Of a stretch of DNA of 64,000 nucleotides, positions 9,559-19,436 are shown piece after piece. Position 1 is the stretch's first letter. Each line of letters opens with the position of its first letter. Source of the stretch: Sulfuricaulis sp040901545 (GTDB taxonomy: Bacteria; Pseudomonadota; Gammaproteobacteria; Acidiferrobacterales; Sulfurifustaceae); contig NZ_JBBDYL010000054.1 of assembly GCF_040901545.1 (NCBI RefSeq), positions 1-64,000 of the forward strand. The letters are read 5' to 3'. The notes beneath the pieces were generated by a model. That model did not search any database and was not told the origin of the DNA. It worked only from the letters and a program-made list of their open reading frames with translations. The translations under genes were made by a program, and so were the position numbers.

Positions 9559-11855
9559 GTGAAAAAACCAAGGACATTCAGCCTCCGGCACTACAGCATC
9601 GTGATCCCGCTATCGATGATGACGGGCATCCTGCTGGTCATATCGATATCCCGGGCCGCCGAAGTGACGCCGCTCCCACCGCCTTCCTCGCCTTACGAAC
9701 GCGTCGCCCCGGGCGCCGCGCGGCAACCGGCGCCACCCGTCCCGCCGCCGGCCGCATCCGGTACGGTGCCCGTTACCCGGCAAAGCCCAAGGCCCGACGC
9801 ACCGGCCGTGCCAGCGACGGGCTCCAGGACTGCCGGAGAACCGACGCTGCGTCAGGGACAAATGATGTTCAATTTCCAGGAGGCGGATATTCAGGCGGTG
9901 GTGAAAACCGTATCACAGATCACGGGAAAGAATTTTCTGATCGATCCGCGCGTCAAGGGAAAACTCACGATCATCTCCACCCAGCCGGTTTCCCGGAATG
10001 CGATTTATCAGATCTTTCTCGCGTCGCTCAAGGCGCAGGGATTTACCGCCATCGACAGCGCCAGCGGCTTGATCAAACTCGTTCCGCTGGCGGAAGCCAA
10101 ACAAAGCGCCTCGGTCACGACCGGAACGGCGCCGCGAGGCGGCGAACAAACCATCACGCATGTGGTCACGGTGGAGCATGGTACCGCGGCGCAACTCGTC
10201 CCGGCGTTGCGTCCACTCATGGCGCCGACCAGCCAAATCTCGGTGTACCCGCCCGCCAACACGCTGATCATCACGGACTATGCGGACAACATCCGCAACC
10301 TGCTGCACATCATCGATATTCTCGATCAACGCGGCGCGGGCGAATTGGCCATCATTCCCCTGAAACATGCCTCCGCACTGGATATCGCGGAAGTTCTCGT
10401 GAGACTGTATCCCAACGTGACGCAATCCACCGGCGCGCCCACTCCCCAGGCGGCCGCCGGTGGCGATGCCGACCGGGTGACCATCATGCCGGATCTGCGC
10501 ACGAACAGTTTGCTGGCCCGCGCCGAGAACATCGGAACGCTCAACGATTTGCGCGACCTGGTCGCGAAACTGGACGTGCCGGCGAAAATCGGCGGCAACA
10601 CGCGAGTCGTGTATCTGCGTAACGCGGAAGCCACCAAGCTGGCTGAAATTCTCCGTGGATTGATGGCCGGCGAAGCGCGCGTCCAGACTGCGGCGGCGGC
10701 AATTCCCGGACGTCCGGCCGTCGCGGCGTCCAGGCCGGCGGGCGAAAGCTCGCAAATCCAGGCCGACGAGGCCACCAATTCGCTCATCATCAGCGCGTCG
10801 GATGCCGTGTTCAACAATCTGCGCGCGGTAATTGACAAGCTCGATGTGCGCCGTGCACAGGTATTCATCGAGGCGCTCATCGCCGAAATCACCACCGACA
10901 AGGCCTCGCAATTCGGATTCCAATGGGCGGCGGGCGACAAGGCCGGTGGCGGCGCCGTCGGCGCCGTTACGAATTTNNNNNNNNNNGCATCGTCGGGACC
11001 GCGGTGAACCCGGCCGGCACCTTGTCGTCCGCCGGGGGTCTTTCCATCGCCTTTGTCGGCGAGAAAATCACGCTTTCCGACGGATCCACGGTACGCAGTC
11101 TGGGGGCGTTGGCGCGGGCGCTGGAGGAAAAAAGCATCACCAACGTCCTGTCCACGCCGAACCTGCTGACCCTCGATAACACCGAAGCCAAGATTGTCGT
11201 CGGGCAGAATGTACCCTTCCTGACCGGCAGCTTCGCTCAAACCGGGACCGGCACCGGCGCCGTCAATCCTTTTCAGACCATCGAGCGCAAAGACGTGGGC
11301 CTCACGTTGAAGATCAAGCCGCAGATTTCCGAAGGGGGCGGCGTCAAACTGCAAATCCTGCAGGAAGTTTCCAGCGTGGCGCGCGCCACCGGTGTCCAGG
11401 CGCAGGACCTGATCACCAACAAACGCTCGCTTGAAACCACGGTCATCGTCGACGACGGTAATACCGTGGTGCTCGGCGGATTGATCGAGGACAACAACAC
11501 GGAAACGACCCAGTCGGTGCCGTTTCTCGGACGTATCCCGTTACTCGGGTGGCTGTTCAAGTATCGCGAACAGAAGAAAACCAAAACCAACCTGATGATT
11601 TTTCTCCGTCCCATCATCGTTCGCGGGGCGCACGACAGTTATGGCTTCTCCACGCGCCGCTATGAACAGATCCGCTCGGCGCAAAAAACGCTCACCAAGG
11701 ACGTTCCGCCGATACTGGAAGAGCTCAGACCGGAAGTTCCCTCGCCGGATGAAAAAGTCGGCAGATCGTCCGATGAAATCATTCCGCCCGACAAGATCTT
11801 CGGTCCACCCAATATTCCGGAAATTAAACCGGGCAAGACCAATAAGCGACCCTGA
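9559..11855 (+). CDS. gspD: Type II secretion secretin GspD (interrupted by an assembly gap)
   Basis: Outer-membrane secretin forming the exit channel. It begins with a signal-like segment and a Pro/Ala-rich linker, then the N0-N3 domains (MMFNFQEADIQAVVKTVSQ, then repeats of the NAEATKLAEILRGL type). After the gap comes the secretin core with VPFLTGSF, the RKDVGLTLKIKPQIS block and the VVLGGLIEDN segment. The 10 N bases at 10977-10986 put the two halves in different frames (frame 1 before, frame 3 after), so the true gap length is unknown. Family alignment suggests a short missing glycine-rich stretch. This is an assembly artefact more likely than a frameshift mutation. Confidence 0.92.
10977..10986. 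other. Run of 10 N (assembly gap inside gspD)
   Basis: Ten undefined bases in the secretin core region. The flanking sequence encodes a Gly/Ala-rich stretch of low complexity (repeated GGCGCCG), the kind that breaks short-read assemblies. The number 10 is likely a placeholder. Confidence 0.99.
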
Positions 11856-11876
11856 TTTCCCGCGCTCGCCGTCGCC

Positions 11877-13391
11877 ATGGATAACACGCTCGATTTGCAC
11901 GTCCTCGACCCCGCCTGGACCCAGCGCCTGCCATACCATTTCGCGCGGCGGCATGGCGTTATCAGCGCCCGCCTGACCGACGGTCAACTGGAAATCTGGG
12001 CGAAACCGGGCGTATCGAGCGCCACGCTGGCGGAACTTTACCGGGCGCTGGGTCAGCCGATCCAGGTGCGCGAATTAACTCCCGCGTTGTTCGATTCCGC
12101 GCTCAACCGCGCCTACGAACGCGGCATGACCCAGGCGATGGAAATTGTCGACGATCTCGACGGCGATCTCGACCTGGCTGAACTGACGCACAATCTTCCC
12201 CAGGCTACCGACCTGCTCGAGAGCGAGGACGATGCCCCGATCGTGCGGCTGATCAACGCGTTGCTTACCCAGGCCGTGCGCGAAGGCGCTTCCGATATAC
12301 ATATCGAACCGTTCGAAACACGGTCGGTGGTGCGCTACCGCATCGACGGCGTGTTACGCGACATCATCGAACCCCAGCGTGCGCTGCATGGGGTGATCGT
12401 CTCGCGCATTAAAATCATGGCCAGCCTCGACATCGCGGAAAAACGCATGCCGCAGGACGGCCGTATCACGCTGCGTCTCGCGGGCCGTCCGGTGGACGTG
12501 CGTGTTTCCACCGTCCCCACCGGTCACGGAGAACGCGTGGTTCTGCGCCTGCTCGATAAACAGGCGGGTCGTCTCGATCTGACCGGTCTCGGCATGTCAG
12601 GGGAAATGCTCAACACGCTGGTGGAACTTATCAACCAGCCCCACGGCATTATTCTCGTCACCGGACCCACGGGTTCCGGCAAGACCACGACGCTCTATGC
12701 GGCGCTCGGTAAGCTCGACGGCGCCCAGCATAATATCCTGACGGTCGAGGATCCGATTGAGTACGACCTCGACGGTATCGGCCAGATGCAAGTCAATCCG
12801 AAGATCGACCTTACCTTCGCGCGGGCGCTGCGTTCGATTCTGCGACAGGACCCCGATATCATCATGATCGGCGAAATTCGCGATCTTGAAACCGCGCAGA
12901 TCGCGGTGCAGGCCAGCCTGACGGGACATCTGGTGCTGGCCACGCTGCACACCAACGACGCCGTCGGTGCCGTGACGCGCCTGGTGGACATGGGCGTGGA
13001 ACCTTTTTTGGTGGCGTCCAGCATTCTCGGCGTGCTGGCCCAGCGACTGGTGCGCAAACTCTGTCCCGTCTGCCGCCAGAAACATGTCCCGGACGCGGCT
13101 GAAATGAAGATGCTTGATGTCTCTCAATACATGGCCGGTTCACCGGTTGTCTACGGTCCCGTCGGTTGCACAGCGTGCAGCAATACGGGATACCAGGGAC
13201 GCACCGGCGTCTATGAACTGCTGACCATCGACGACAGCCTGCGTACGCTGATACATGACGGCGGCGCGGAAGGGAAATTACGCGATTACGCCCGCACCCT
13301 CGGCATGCGCACGATACGCGAAGACGGACTGCGCTGGGTACGGGACGGCGTTACGAGTCTTGAAGAAGTGCTGCGCGTCACGCGCGAATAA
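11877..13391 (+). CDS. gspE: Type II secretion ATPase GspE
   Basis: Cytoplasmic hexameric ATPase driving pseudopilus assembly. The 504 residues contain an N1/N2 domain, Walker A GPTGSGKTTTL near residue 262, an Asp box, Walker B with GEIRDLETAQ near residue 330, and a His box (ATLHTNDA). The zinc-binding tetracysteine motif is present as CPVC near 399 and CTAC near 431, typical of GspE/PilB-type ATPases. It starts 21 bases after gspD and ends 2 bases before gspF. Confidence 0.97.
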   Translation: MDNTLDLHVLDPAWTQRLPYHFARRHGVISARLTDGQLEIWAKPGVSSATLAELYRALGQPIQVRELTPALFDSALNRAYERGMTQAMEIVDDLDGDLDLAELTHNLPQATDLLESEDDAPIVRLINALLTQAVREGASDIHIEPFETRSVVRYRIDGVLRDIIEPQRALHGVIVSRIKIMASLDIAEKRMPQDGRITLRLAGRPVDVRVSTVPTGHGERVVLRLLDKQAGRLDLTGLGMSGEMLNTLVELINQPHGIILVTGPTGSGKTTTLYAALGKLDGAQHNILTVEDPIEYDLDGIGQMQVNPKIDLTFARALRSILRQDPDIIMIGEIRDLETAQIAVQASLTGHLVLATLHTNDAVGAVTRLVDMGVEPFLVASSILGVLAQRLVRKLCPVCRQKHVPDAAEMKMLDVSQYMAGSPVVYGPVGCTACSNTGYQGRTGVYELLTIDDSLRTLIHDGGAEGKLRDYARTLGMRTIREDGLRWVRDGVTSLEEVLRVTRE

Positions 13392-13393
13392 TC

Positions 13394-14614
13394 ATGGCGG
13401 CTTTTGAATATCAGGCGCTCGATCCCAAAGGACATTCCGTCAAGGGTGTCCTGGAAGGCGATGCCGAGCGCCAGGTCAGGGCCACGCTTCGCGAGAAAGG
13501 GTTGACCCCGTTGCGCGTCGATGTCATCGACCGGCGCGCGGACGCAAAGCACAGCCGGTGGTCCTTTTCCATACGCCGCGGTATCTCCAGTTCCGAGCTG
13601 GCATTGATCACACGTCAATTCTCCACGCTCATTCATGCCGGGCTCACGATTGAGCAGTGCCTCAATGCGCTGATCGAGCAGGTCGAATCGGCGCGCGCAC
13701 GGTCTGTGCTGGCCGGTGTACGGACCCGCGTCCTCGAAGGCCAGTCGCTCGCGCGCGGCCTGGGGATGTTTCCCGAGTCCTTCCCTGACATTTATCGCAG
13801 CATGGTGGATGCGGGCGAGCAATCGGGCCGTCTGGACGAGGTGCTCGGCCGACTGGCCGATTACACCGAAAACCGGCAAAACCTTCAGCAAAAGGTTCTG
13901 CTTGCGTTTATTTATCCGGCATTGGTCACCCTGGTCGCGTCCGCCGTCGTTATCGGATTGCTGGTGTATGTCGTGCCGCAAGTGACGCGCGTGTTTGAAA
14001 ATACCGGCCAGGCATTGCCGCTCATAACAGTCGTATTGATCTCAATCAGCGATTTCGTGCGCACCGGCGGCTGGTGGTGGCTGTCTATCGGCCTGATGGC
14101 CATCATCGTTTTGCGGCTGGCCTTGCGCGAACCGCATTTACGTCTGCGTTGGCATTATTTGTTGCTGCGATTACCACTGGTGGGCCGGTTGTTACGCGGC
14201 ACCAACGCCGCGCGACTCTCCAGCACCCTGGGTATCCTTACCGCCAGCGGCATCCCCCTGCTAAATGCGATGCAATCCGCGGTGCAAACCGTGACGAACC
14301 TGCCCATGCGCGCGGCCGTGGAAGACGCCCTGCGCCAGGTACGCGAAGGCGGTAACCTCTCCCGCGCCCTGGGTAAAACCAGGCTTTTCCCGCCCATGGT
14401 CATCCATCTGATTGCCAGCGGCGAAGCTACCGGCAAACTGGATCAGATGCTGGAACGGGCGGCGGTCGCCCAGACGCGGGAACTTGAAAACTGGGTCCGG
14501 GCGCTGACGGCATTGCTTGAACCGCTGCTCATCCTGGCGATGGGTGCCATCGTGCTGTTCATCGTGCTGGCCATTCTGCTGCCGATTTTCGAAATGAATC
14601 AGCTCATCAAATAA
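13394..14614 (+). CDS. gspF: Type II secretion inner-membrane platform protein GspF
   Basis: Polytopic platform protein coupling GspE to pseudopilin insertion. The 406 residues contain two T2SSF domains, each ending in membrane segments: one at about 170-195 (LAFIYPALVTLVASAVVIGLL), one near 210-240, and the last at about 375-400 (LLEPLLILAMGAIVLFIVLAI). The N terminus AFEYQALDPKGHSVKGVLEG is characteristic. Length matches the family. It lies inside the gsp operon with no gap for a separate promoter. Confidence 0.96.
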   Translation: MAAFEYQALDPKGHSVKGVLEGDAERQVRATLREKGLTPLRVDVIDRRADAKHSRWSFSIRRGISSSELALITRQFSTLIHAGLTIEQCLNALIEQVESARARSVLAGVRTRVLEGQSLARGLGMFPESFPDIYRSMVDAGEQSGRLDEVLGRLADYTENRQNLQQKVLLAFIYPALVTLVASAVVIGLLVYVVPQVTRVFENTGQALPLITVVLISISDFVRTGGWWWLSIGLMAIIVLRLALREPHLRLRWHYLLLRLPLVGRLLRGTNAARLSSTLGILTASGIPLLNAMQSAVQTVTNLPMRAAVEDALRQVREGGNLSRALGKTRLFPPMVIHLIASGEATGKLDQMLERAAVAQTRELENWVRALTALLEPLLILAMGAIVLFIVLAILLPIFEMNQLIK

Positions 14615-14626
14615 ACAAGGATGCAT

Positions 14627-15076
14627 ATGCGACCCACGTCAGGAATCAAGCGCTTATCCAATGGCTTCACGCTCATCGAGATTCTCGTCGTCGTGGTGAT
14701 TCTCAGCGTTCTGGCGGTGCTGATCGTCCCGCGAATCATGGATCGTCCGGATGAGGCGCGCGTGATCGCCGCCAAGAGCGACGTCCGCGCCATTATCAGC
14801 GCCCTCAAACTCTACAAACTCGACAGCGGCGTGTATCCCTCCACGGAGCAAGGCTTGCAGGCGTTGGTAAAAAAACCGGAAATCGGCGACATACCGCGCA
14901 ATTGGAAAAGTTCCGGTTATCTGGATCGGATGCCCAGAGACCCTTGGAAAAACGATTACCAGTACCTAAGCCCCGGACTTCACGGCGATATCGACGTCTT
15001 CAGTTTTGGCGCCGACGGCCAGCCCGGTGGTGAGGGCGTTAATGCCGATATCGGCTCGTGGAATCTTGATTCGTAA
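14627..15076 (+). CDS. gspG: Major pseudopilin GspG
   Basis: Main subunit of the type II pseudopilus. The prepilin signature NGFTLIEILVVVVIL shows the peptidase cleavage site before Phe and Glu at +5. The C-terminal domain carries the calcium-loop type sequence DIDVFSFGADGQPGGEG. I prefer the ATG at 14627 (149 residues) because AAGGA lies five bases upstream; the ATG at 14621 sits directly on that ribosome-binding site. The prepilin peptidase GspO/PilD is not in the window, so it must be encoded elsewhere. Confidence 0.96.
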   Translation: MRPTSGIKRLSNGFTLIEILVVVVILSVLAVLIVPRIMDRPDEARVIAAKSDVRAIISALKLYKLDSGVYPSTEQGLQALVKKPEIGDIPRNWKSSGYLDRMPRDPWKNDYQYLSPGLHGDIDVFSFGADGQPGGEGVNADIGSWNLDS

Positions 15077-15084
15077 ATTTCCCG

Positions 15085-15582
15085 GTGAGTAATTTACAAC
15101 CCTCACGGGGTTTCACGCTGATTGAGCTGATGGTCGTGATACTGATCATCGTTATCGTGCTGGGGTTGGTCGGCGTCAACCTTGAACCGGATCGGGAATC
15201 CGTTGTGCGCGACGAAGCACGGCGCATGGCGCTGCTGCTGCGAACCGCGCAACAGGAGGCCATTTTGCAGGGCAAGATTCTGGCCATGGAAATTACCCCT
15301 GAAGGCTACGTTTTTCTGATGCTGGACGACAACAGCGAGTTCAAATCGCTGTCACGGGATGAAATTCTTCGCCCGCGCGACTTGCCGCGCGACATCACTA
15401 TTTCTTCCGTGAATATCGAGGGCAGGCCGGTGACGGAGAAACCGCGTCTTATCCTGATGCCGACGGGGGAGCTGCCGGAATTTACCATTATCTTTTCTTT
15501 CGGTGAGATTCACTGGCAGGTACAAGGGGTGTTTTCGGGCGAGATCAAGGTGGCCGTCGCCTCTTTGCCGGGAAGCGCGTGA
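15085..15582 (+). CDS. gspH: Minor pseudopilin GspH
   Basis: Minor pseudopilin of the type II system. It starts with GTG eight bases after the gspG stop and shows the prepilin motif SRGFTLIELMVVILI, with Glu at +5, followed by one hydrophobic helix and a 120-residue beta-rich domain containing AILQGKILAMEI, as in GspH. Length (165) is normal. Its stop overlaps the gspI start. Confidence 0.93.
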   Translation: MSNLQPSRGFTLIELMVVILIIVIVLGLVGVNLEPDRESVVRDEARRMALLLRTAQQEAILQGKILAMEITPEGYVFLMLDDNSEFKSLSRDEILRPRDLPRDITISSVNIEGRPVTEKPRLILMPTGELPEFTIIFSFGEIHWQVQGVFSGEIKVAVASLPGSA

Positions 15583-15974
15583 TGCGAACGCCCGACCGCG
15601 GGTTCACCTTGGTTGAAGTGCTGGTGGCGCTTACCGTGCTCGCCATTGCCCTGGCGGCAATCATGCGCAGCCTGGGCCAGGCGATCGACACCACGGCAAC
15701 CTTGCGCGAACGCAACATGGCGCTGTGGGTGGCCCAAAACCGTCTCGCGGAACATGAAATGCGTCGCAGCTGGCCGGCCGTGGACACCATTGATGGCGAT
15801 ACGGAGATGGGAGGCGCAAGATGGTTCTGGCGTGAGCAGGTTTCGACCACGCCCGAAGCCGAGATTCGGCGCATAGAAATTACCGTATGGCGCGTACCGG
15901 ACGACACGCATACATCGGCCCGGCTGGTCGGCTATTTGCGTAATAACGCCGGCTCAAAACCTTCGGGAACATGA
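15582..15974 (+). CDS. gspI: Minor pseudopilin GspI
   Basis: Minor pseudopilin that nucleates the tip complex with GspJ and GspK. Prepilin motif DRGFTLVEVLVALTVLAIAL, then MALWVAQNRLAE, typical of GspI. The ATG at 15582 shares one base with the gspH stop; a GTG three bases earlier is the alternative start. About 130 residues, standard for the family. Confidence 0.93.
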   Translation: MRTPDRGFTLVEVLVALTVLAIALAAIMRSLGQAIDTTATLRERNMALWVAQNRLAEHEMRRSWPAVDTIDGDTEMGGARWFWREQVSTTPEAEIRRIEITVWRVPDDTHTSARLVGYLRNNAGSKPSGT

Positions 15975-16576
15975 AACGCCCTCGCGGTTTTACCTTGCTT
16001 GAGTTATTGGTTGCGATCGGCATCTTCGCGCTGTTTTCCGCCATGGCTTACGGAAGTCTCAGCCGCTTTATGAACGATCGCGAACGGCTTGTAACCGAGC
16101 ATGAATTCTGGAGCACCTTATCGCTTACATTTGCCCGGCTGGAGGAGGATTTTTCGCAGACCCGGGCCCGATCCATCAGAGACGTCATCGGCTTTCCTCA
16201 ACCGGCGTTTCAAGGTCAACCGACCGACACGCGCGCGGTCGGAATGCCCAGCATAGAATTTACCCGCGGCGGGGTTTTATCTTTTGACAATGGGCGGCGC
16301 AGTGATTTACAACGAGCGGCATACCGACTCGTGGATGGAGTGCTCATGCGCCTCGCCTGGCCGGTACTCGACCGCGGACCGCAAACGACACCGGTGGAAG
16401 TGCCGTTGATCAGGAACGTCGAGGAATTTCGCGTGCGTTTTTTATCCGCGGCCGGGATCTGGCTCGACCGATGGCCCGGCGAAGGAATTCCCGAGGTCCT
16501 GCCCCGCGGCGTGGAGGTCAAGTTAAATCTATCCGGGCGGGGTGAGTTCACCCGATTGTTCATCATCAATGGCTAA
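15971..16576 (+). CDS. gspJ: Minor pseudopilin GspJ
   Basis: Third component of the pseudopilus tip trimer. Prepilin motif PRGFTLLELLVAIGIFALFS, then a 170-residue globular domain including the LVDGVLMRLAWPVLDR segment found in GspJ. It overlaps gspI by 4 bases (ATGA) and gspK by 8 bases, so the tip genes are translationally coupled. 201 residues. Confidence 0.94.
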   Translation: MKRPRGFTLLELLVAIGIFALFSAMAYGSLSRFMNDRERLVTEHEFWSTLSLTFARLEEDFSQTRARSIRDVIGFPQPAFQGQPTDTRAVGMPSIEFTRGGVLSFDNGRRSDLQRAAYRLVDGVLMRLAWPVLDRGPQTTPVEVPLIRNVEEFRVRFLSAAGIWLDRWPGEGIPEVLPRGVEVKLNLSGRGEFTRLFIING

Positions 16577-17570
16577 AACAGTAAATTTTTCCAGTTGCTC
16601 CGGACAGCGCGGCATGGCGCTCATTACCGCCATGCTTGTGGTGGCCATTGCGGTTACCACGGCGTCGTTTATCAGCATCGATCAGCAAATATGGCTGCGC
16701 CAGGTGGAAAACCTGGCAGATCGCGCGCAAGCGGAAGTAGTGCGCGCCGGCGTCCTGGACTGGACCGTCACAATTCTTACGAAAGATGCCAGAGAAAATA
16801 ATACCGATAATCTCACCGAAGACTGGGCCAAAACCCTGCCGCCGCTGCCGGTGGAAGGTGGACAGGTTACGGGCCAAATCACCGATGCCCAGGCCCGGTT
16901 CAATATCAATAATCTGGTCCGGAACGGCGCACCGAGCGTTCCCGACATCGGCACATTTCAAAATCTTCTCAAGTCGCGCGCCATAGACCTCAATATCACC
17001 GACGCCGTGATCGACTGGATCGACGTCGATGGCGATGCCCGGCCATACGGCGCCGAAGACATCGATTATCTTCAACTGGAAATTCCCTATCGTGCCGCCA
17101 ACCAGCCGTTACAGAGTATCGAGGAATTGCGCCTGATTCGGGGGATTACTCCGGAGATATTCGAGAAATTGCAACCCTGGGTCACGGCGCTCCCCCAGCC
17201 CACCGAAATTAACGTCAACACGGCCTCGAAAGAGGTTTTAAGCGCCCTGTTTTATACGTTACCGGCTGCGGTAATTGATCAGATTATTGAAAAACGGCCG
17301 CATAAGGATGTGGCAGAACTGACGAAGACACTTCAAGAGCTGGCCAAAGGGGGAAATTTTCCCCAAGCCTACTACGGAATAAGCAGCAGTCACTTTGAGG
17401 TCAATATTCAAACCTGGTTTGGCCGTTACTCGCGCGCGACACAGGCGCTGATCCAGCGCACGGCCGGAGGCGGCCCGGCACAGGTGCTCTGGCATCGACA
17501 GCGATTGCCGACGAAAGTGGTCGCCACCTCGACAAACACCACGGAAAGTTCCGGGAAACAGTCGATGTAA
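16569..17570 (+). CDS. gspK: Minor pseudopilin GspK
   Basis: Large tip pseudopilin. The prepilin-like segment QRGMALITAMLVVAIAVTTAS lacks Glu at +5, which is normal for GspK. The alpha-domain segment AVIDWIDVDGDARPYGAEDIDY and the helix-hairpin-helix-like EINVNTASKEVLSALF are characteristic. I chose the ATG at 16569 (MAKTVNF), overlapping the gspJ end; the frame is open nine codons further upstream inside gspJ. About 333 residues. Confidence 0.93.
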   Translation: MAKTVNFSSCSGQRGMALITAMLVVAIAVTTASFISIDQQIWLRQVENLADRAQAEVVRAGVLDWTVTILTKDARENNTDNLTEDWAKTLPPLPVEGGQVTGQITDAQARFNINNLVRNGAPSVPDIGTFQNLLKSRAIDLNITDAVIDWIDVDGDARPYGAEDIDYLQLEIPYRAANQPLQSIEELRLIRGITPEIFEKLQPWVTALPQPTEINVNTASKEVLSALFYTLPAAVIDQIIEKRPHKDVAELTKTLQELAKGGNFPQAYYGISSSHFEVNIQTWFGRYSRATQALIQRTAGGGPAQVLWHRQRLPTKVVATSTNTTESSGKQSM

Positions 17571-17577
17571 ATATATA

Positions 17578-18927
17578 ATGATGCGCAAGACGACCAGGAC
17601 TGAAGACAAGATGGCTACCCGGAAAATATTGACCGCGGGCAAACTTCCCTCCGCAGCGGTTGTGAAGCGCTTGCAGCGGTTCTGGTCACGTCAAAGAAAT
17701 ACGCTCGAACTGCTGCTTCCCCGTGAGTGGCCGGAAAAAAATGGCGTGATTCACTGGCGACTTCGCGGCGGCGGGTCATCGTTGCACGGTCAGGTCAACG
17801 AATTAAATGAAATCCCCGGACTCAGCGCCATGACGCACGTACAGGTATGGACACCGCCGTCCGAAACATTATTGACGCGCGCGACTTTGCCCACGCGCTC
17901 GCGTGCAAAGATCCAGCAGGCGCTGCCTTATGCTCTTGAAGAACAACTGGTCGGCGAACCGGATCAATTGCACTTCGCCTACCGGATACTCGAAAACAAC
18001 AACATCGCGGTCGCCGTGACGGCGAAAGATCGCTTGCGGGCCTGGGTTTCGCGATTGGCAGATTATGGATTGAAATCATCGAGCATCTGCCCCGCCACGT
18101 TGGCACTTCCGCATGATAATGCGTCGTGGACGCTGGCATTTCGTGAAAATGAAATCTGGGTAAGGACGGGTATCGCCTCGGGATTTGCCGTCCTTCGCCG
18201 CGCGAACATACCACCCTCCCAGTTGACCATGGCGTTGCAGGAGGCGCGCACGAACCAGAATGCGCCGTCGTCCCTGACCGTTCTGCAGCCGCCGCACGGT
18301 TTTGTCAAGAACATATGGTCAACGGCGCTCGAGCTTCCGGTGCAGCCGCAACAGCAGGATTTCTGGACGGACGCGCACGACGTGGTGCCGGCCATCAATC
18401 TTCTTCAAGGCAGCTTCGCGCCTTCGAGTCAGTTAAGAGAATTGGCCCCGGCTTTGCGTCCGGCCGGCGTCATGCTGGCGATTTTGTTAGCGGGTAGCCT
18501 GTGTTTCGATCTTTGGGAATATTGGCATTTAAAGCGCACGAACGAGAATCTCAGGCAGGAAATGACCGGCCTGTTCCGGAAATCGTTTCCGGATGCCGTG
18601 ATACAAAATCCGGCCCTGCAGATGTCGCGCCTCTTGGGCGAGATGCAAAACAAAAGTGGCGGGACTTCAAGTACCGATCTATTGCCTCTGCTCGGAAACG
18701 TCGCGCCCGTCATTCAGGCGACGGCACAAATCAAATTACGCGGCATGCAGTACAGCGATTCCAGACTCACACTGGATGTCACCTTGCCGGATTTCCAGGC
18801 AATGGAATCGGTGAAAAATGCCATCATTGCGCGCGGTATACAGGTTGAAGTGGTCGGGGCAAACAGTACTGCTACCGGTATTGAAGGCCGGCTGCGGCTG
18901 GGGCAACCTGCTCGGGCAGGAACGTGA
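17578..18927 (+). CDS. gspL: Type II secretion protein GspL
   Basis: Inner-membrane protein that recruits GspE through its actin-like cytoplasmic domain. The 449 residues have an N-terminal cytoplasmic domain of about 270 residues (ALPYALEEQLVGEPDQLHFAY), one membrane segment at about 295-312 (AGVMLAILLAGSLCFDLW), and a periplasmic ferredoxin-like domain ending near GIEGRLRLGQ. Start uncertain: tandem ATGs at 17578 and 17581 and another at 17611 (MATRKIL), none with a strong ribosome-binding site. The stop overlaps the GTG start of gspM. Confidence 0.9.
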   Translation: MMRKTTRTEDKMATRKILTAGKLPSAAVVKRLQRFWSRQRNTLELLLPREWPEKNGVIHWRLRGGGSSLHGQVNELNEIPGLSAMTHVQVWTPPSETLLTRATLPTRSRAKIQQALPYALEEQLVGEPDQLHFAYRILENNNIAVAVTAKDRLRAWVSRLADYGLKSSSICPATLALPHDNASWTLAFRENEIWVRTGIASGFAVLRRANIPPSQLTMALQEARTNQNAPSSLTVLQPPHGFVKNIWSTALELPVQPQQQDFWTDAHDVVPAINLLQGSFAPSSQLRELAPALRPAGVMLAILLAGSLCFDLWEYWHLKRTNENLRQEMTGLFRKSFPDAVIQNPALQMSRLLGEMQNKSGGTSSTDLLPLLGNVAPVIQATAQIKLRGMQYSDSRLTLDVTLPDFQAMESVKNAIIARGIQVEVVGANSTATGIEGRLRLGQPARAGT

Positions 18928-19436
18928 TTCGGGAAAAAATAAACGCCTTGAATTTGTCCTGGTCGCGGTTGCGCAACCTGCCGCCACGCCTGCAACTCAT
19001 TTATATCGGTGGCGTTGCGGTCGTGTTATTGATCCTGTACCTCTCGCTTTGGCTCCCGCTACAACGCGATCTGGCGCGTTTGCGCATCGCCGTTCCCCAG
19101 GCGAAAGTGGAATTGGCGCTAATGCAGTTGCAAGCGAAGGAATTGAATCAATTGCGTGCCAGCGGTCGTCTGCCCGGATCCGGCGGTAATCTGCTGGCAA
19201 CCCTGGAACAGTCCGCCGTCACGAGCGGTTTGCGTCAACGCATTTTGCGGATGGAGCCCGATGGCGCACATAGTGCGCGTCTAACCCTTGAGGGAGTCAA
19301 TTTCAACGCGATGATCGGGTGGCTTGCGAACCTGCAATCCCAGGGTGGCATCCGCGTCGAAAGAGCGTCGATAGAACCTTTGGCCGCGCCCGGTACGGTA
19401 AACGCCAAAATCACCCTCCGCAAGGCCGGTGCATGA
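18924..19436 (+). CDS. gspM: Type II secretion protein GspM
   Basis: Bitopic platform protein that partners GspL. GTG start overlapping gspL by 4 bases. A cytoplasmic tail of about 25 residues, one membrane helix at about 27-49 (LIYIGGVAVVLLILYLSLWL), then a periplasmic ferredoxin-like domain with the GVNFNAMIGWLANLQSQGGIRVERASIEP segment near 113-141 typical of GspM. 170 residues. Confidence 0.92.
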   Translation: MIREKINALNLSWSRLRNLPPRLQLIYIGGVAVVLLILYLSLWLPLQRDLARLRIAVPQAKVELALMQLQAKELNQLRASGRLPGSGGNLLATLEQSAVTSGLRQRILRMEPDGAHSARLTLEGVNFNAMIGWLANLQSQGGIRVERASIEPLAAPGTVNAKITLRKAGA

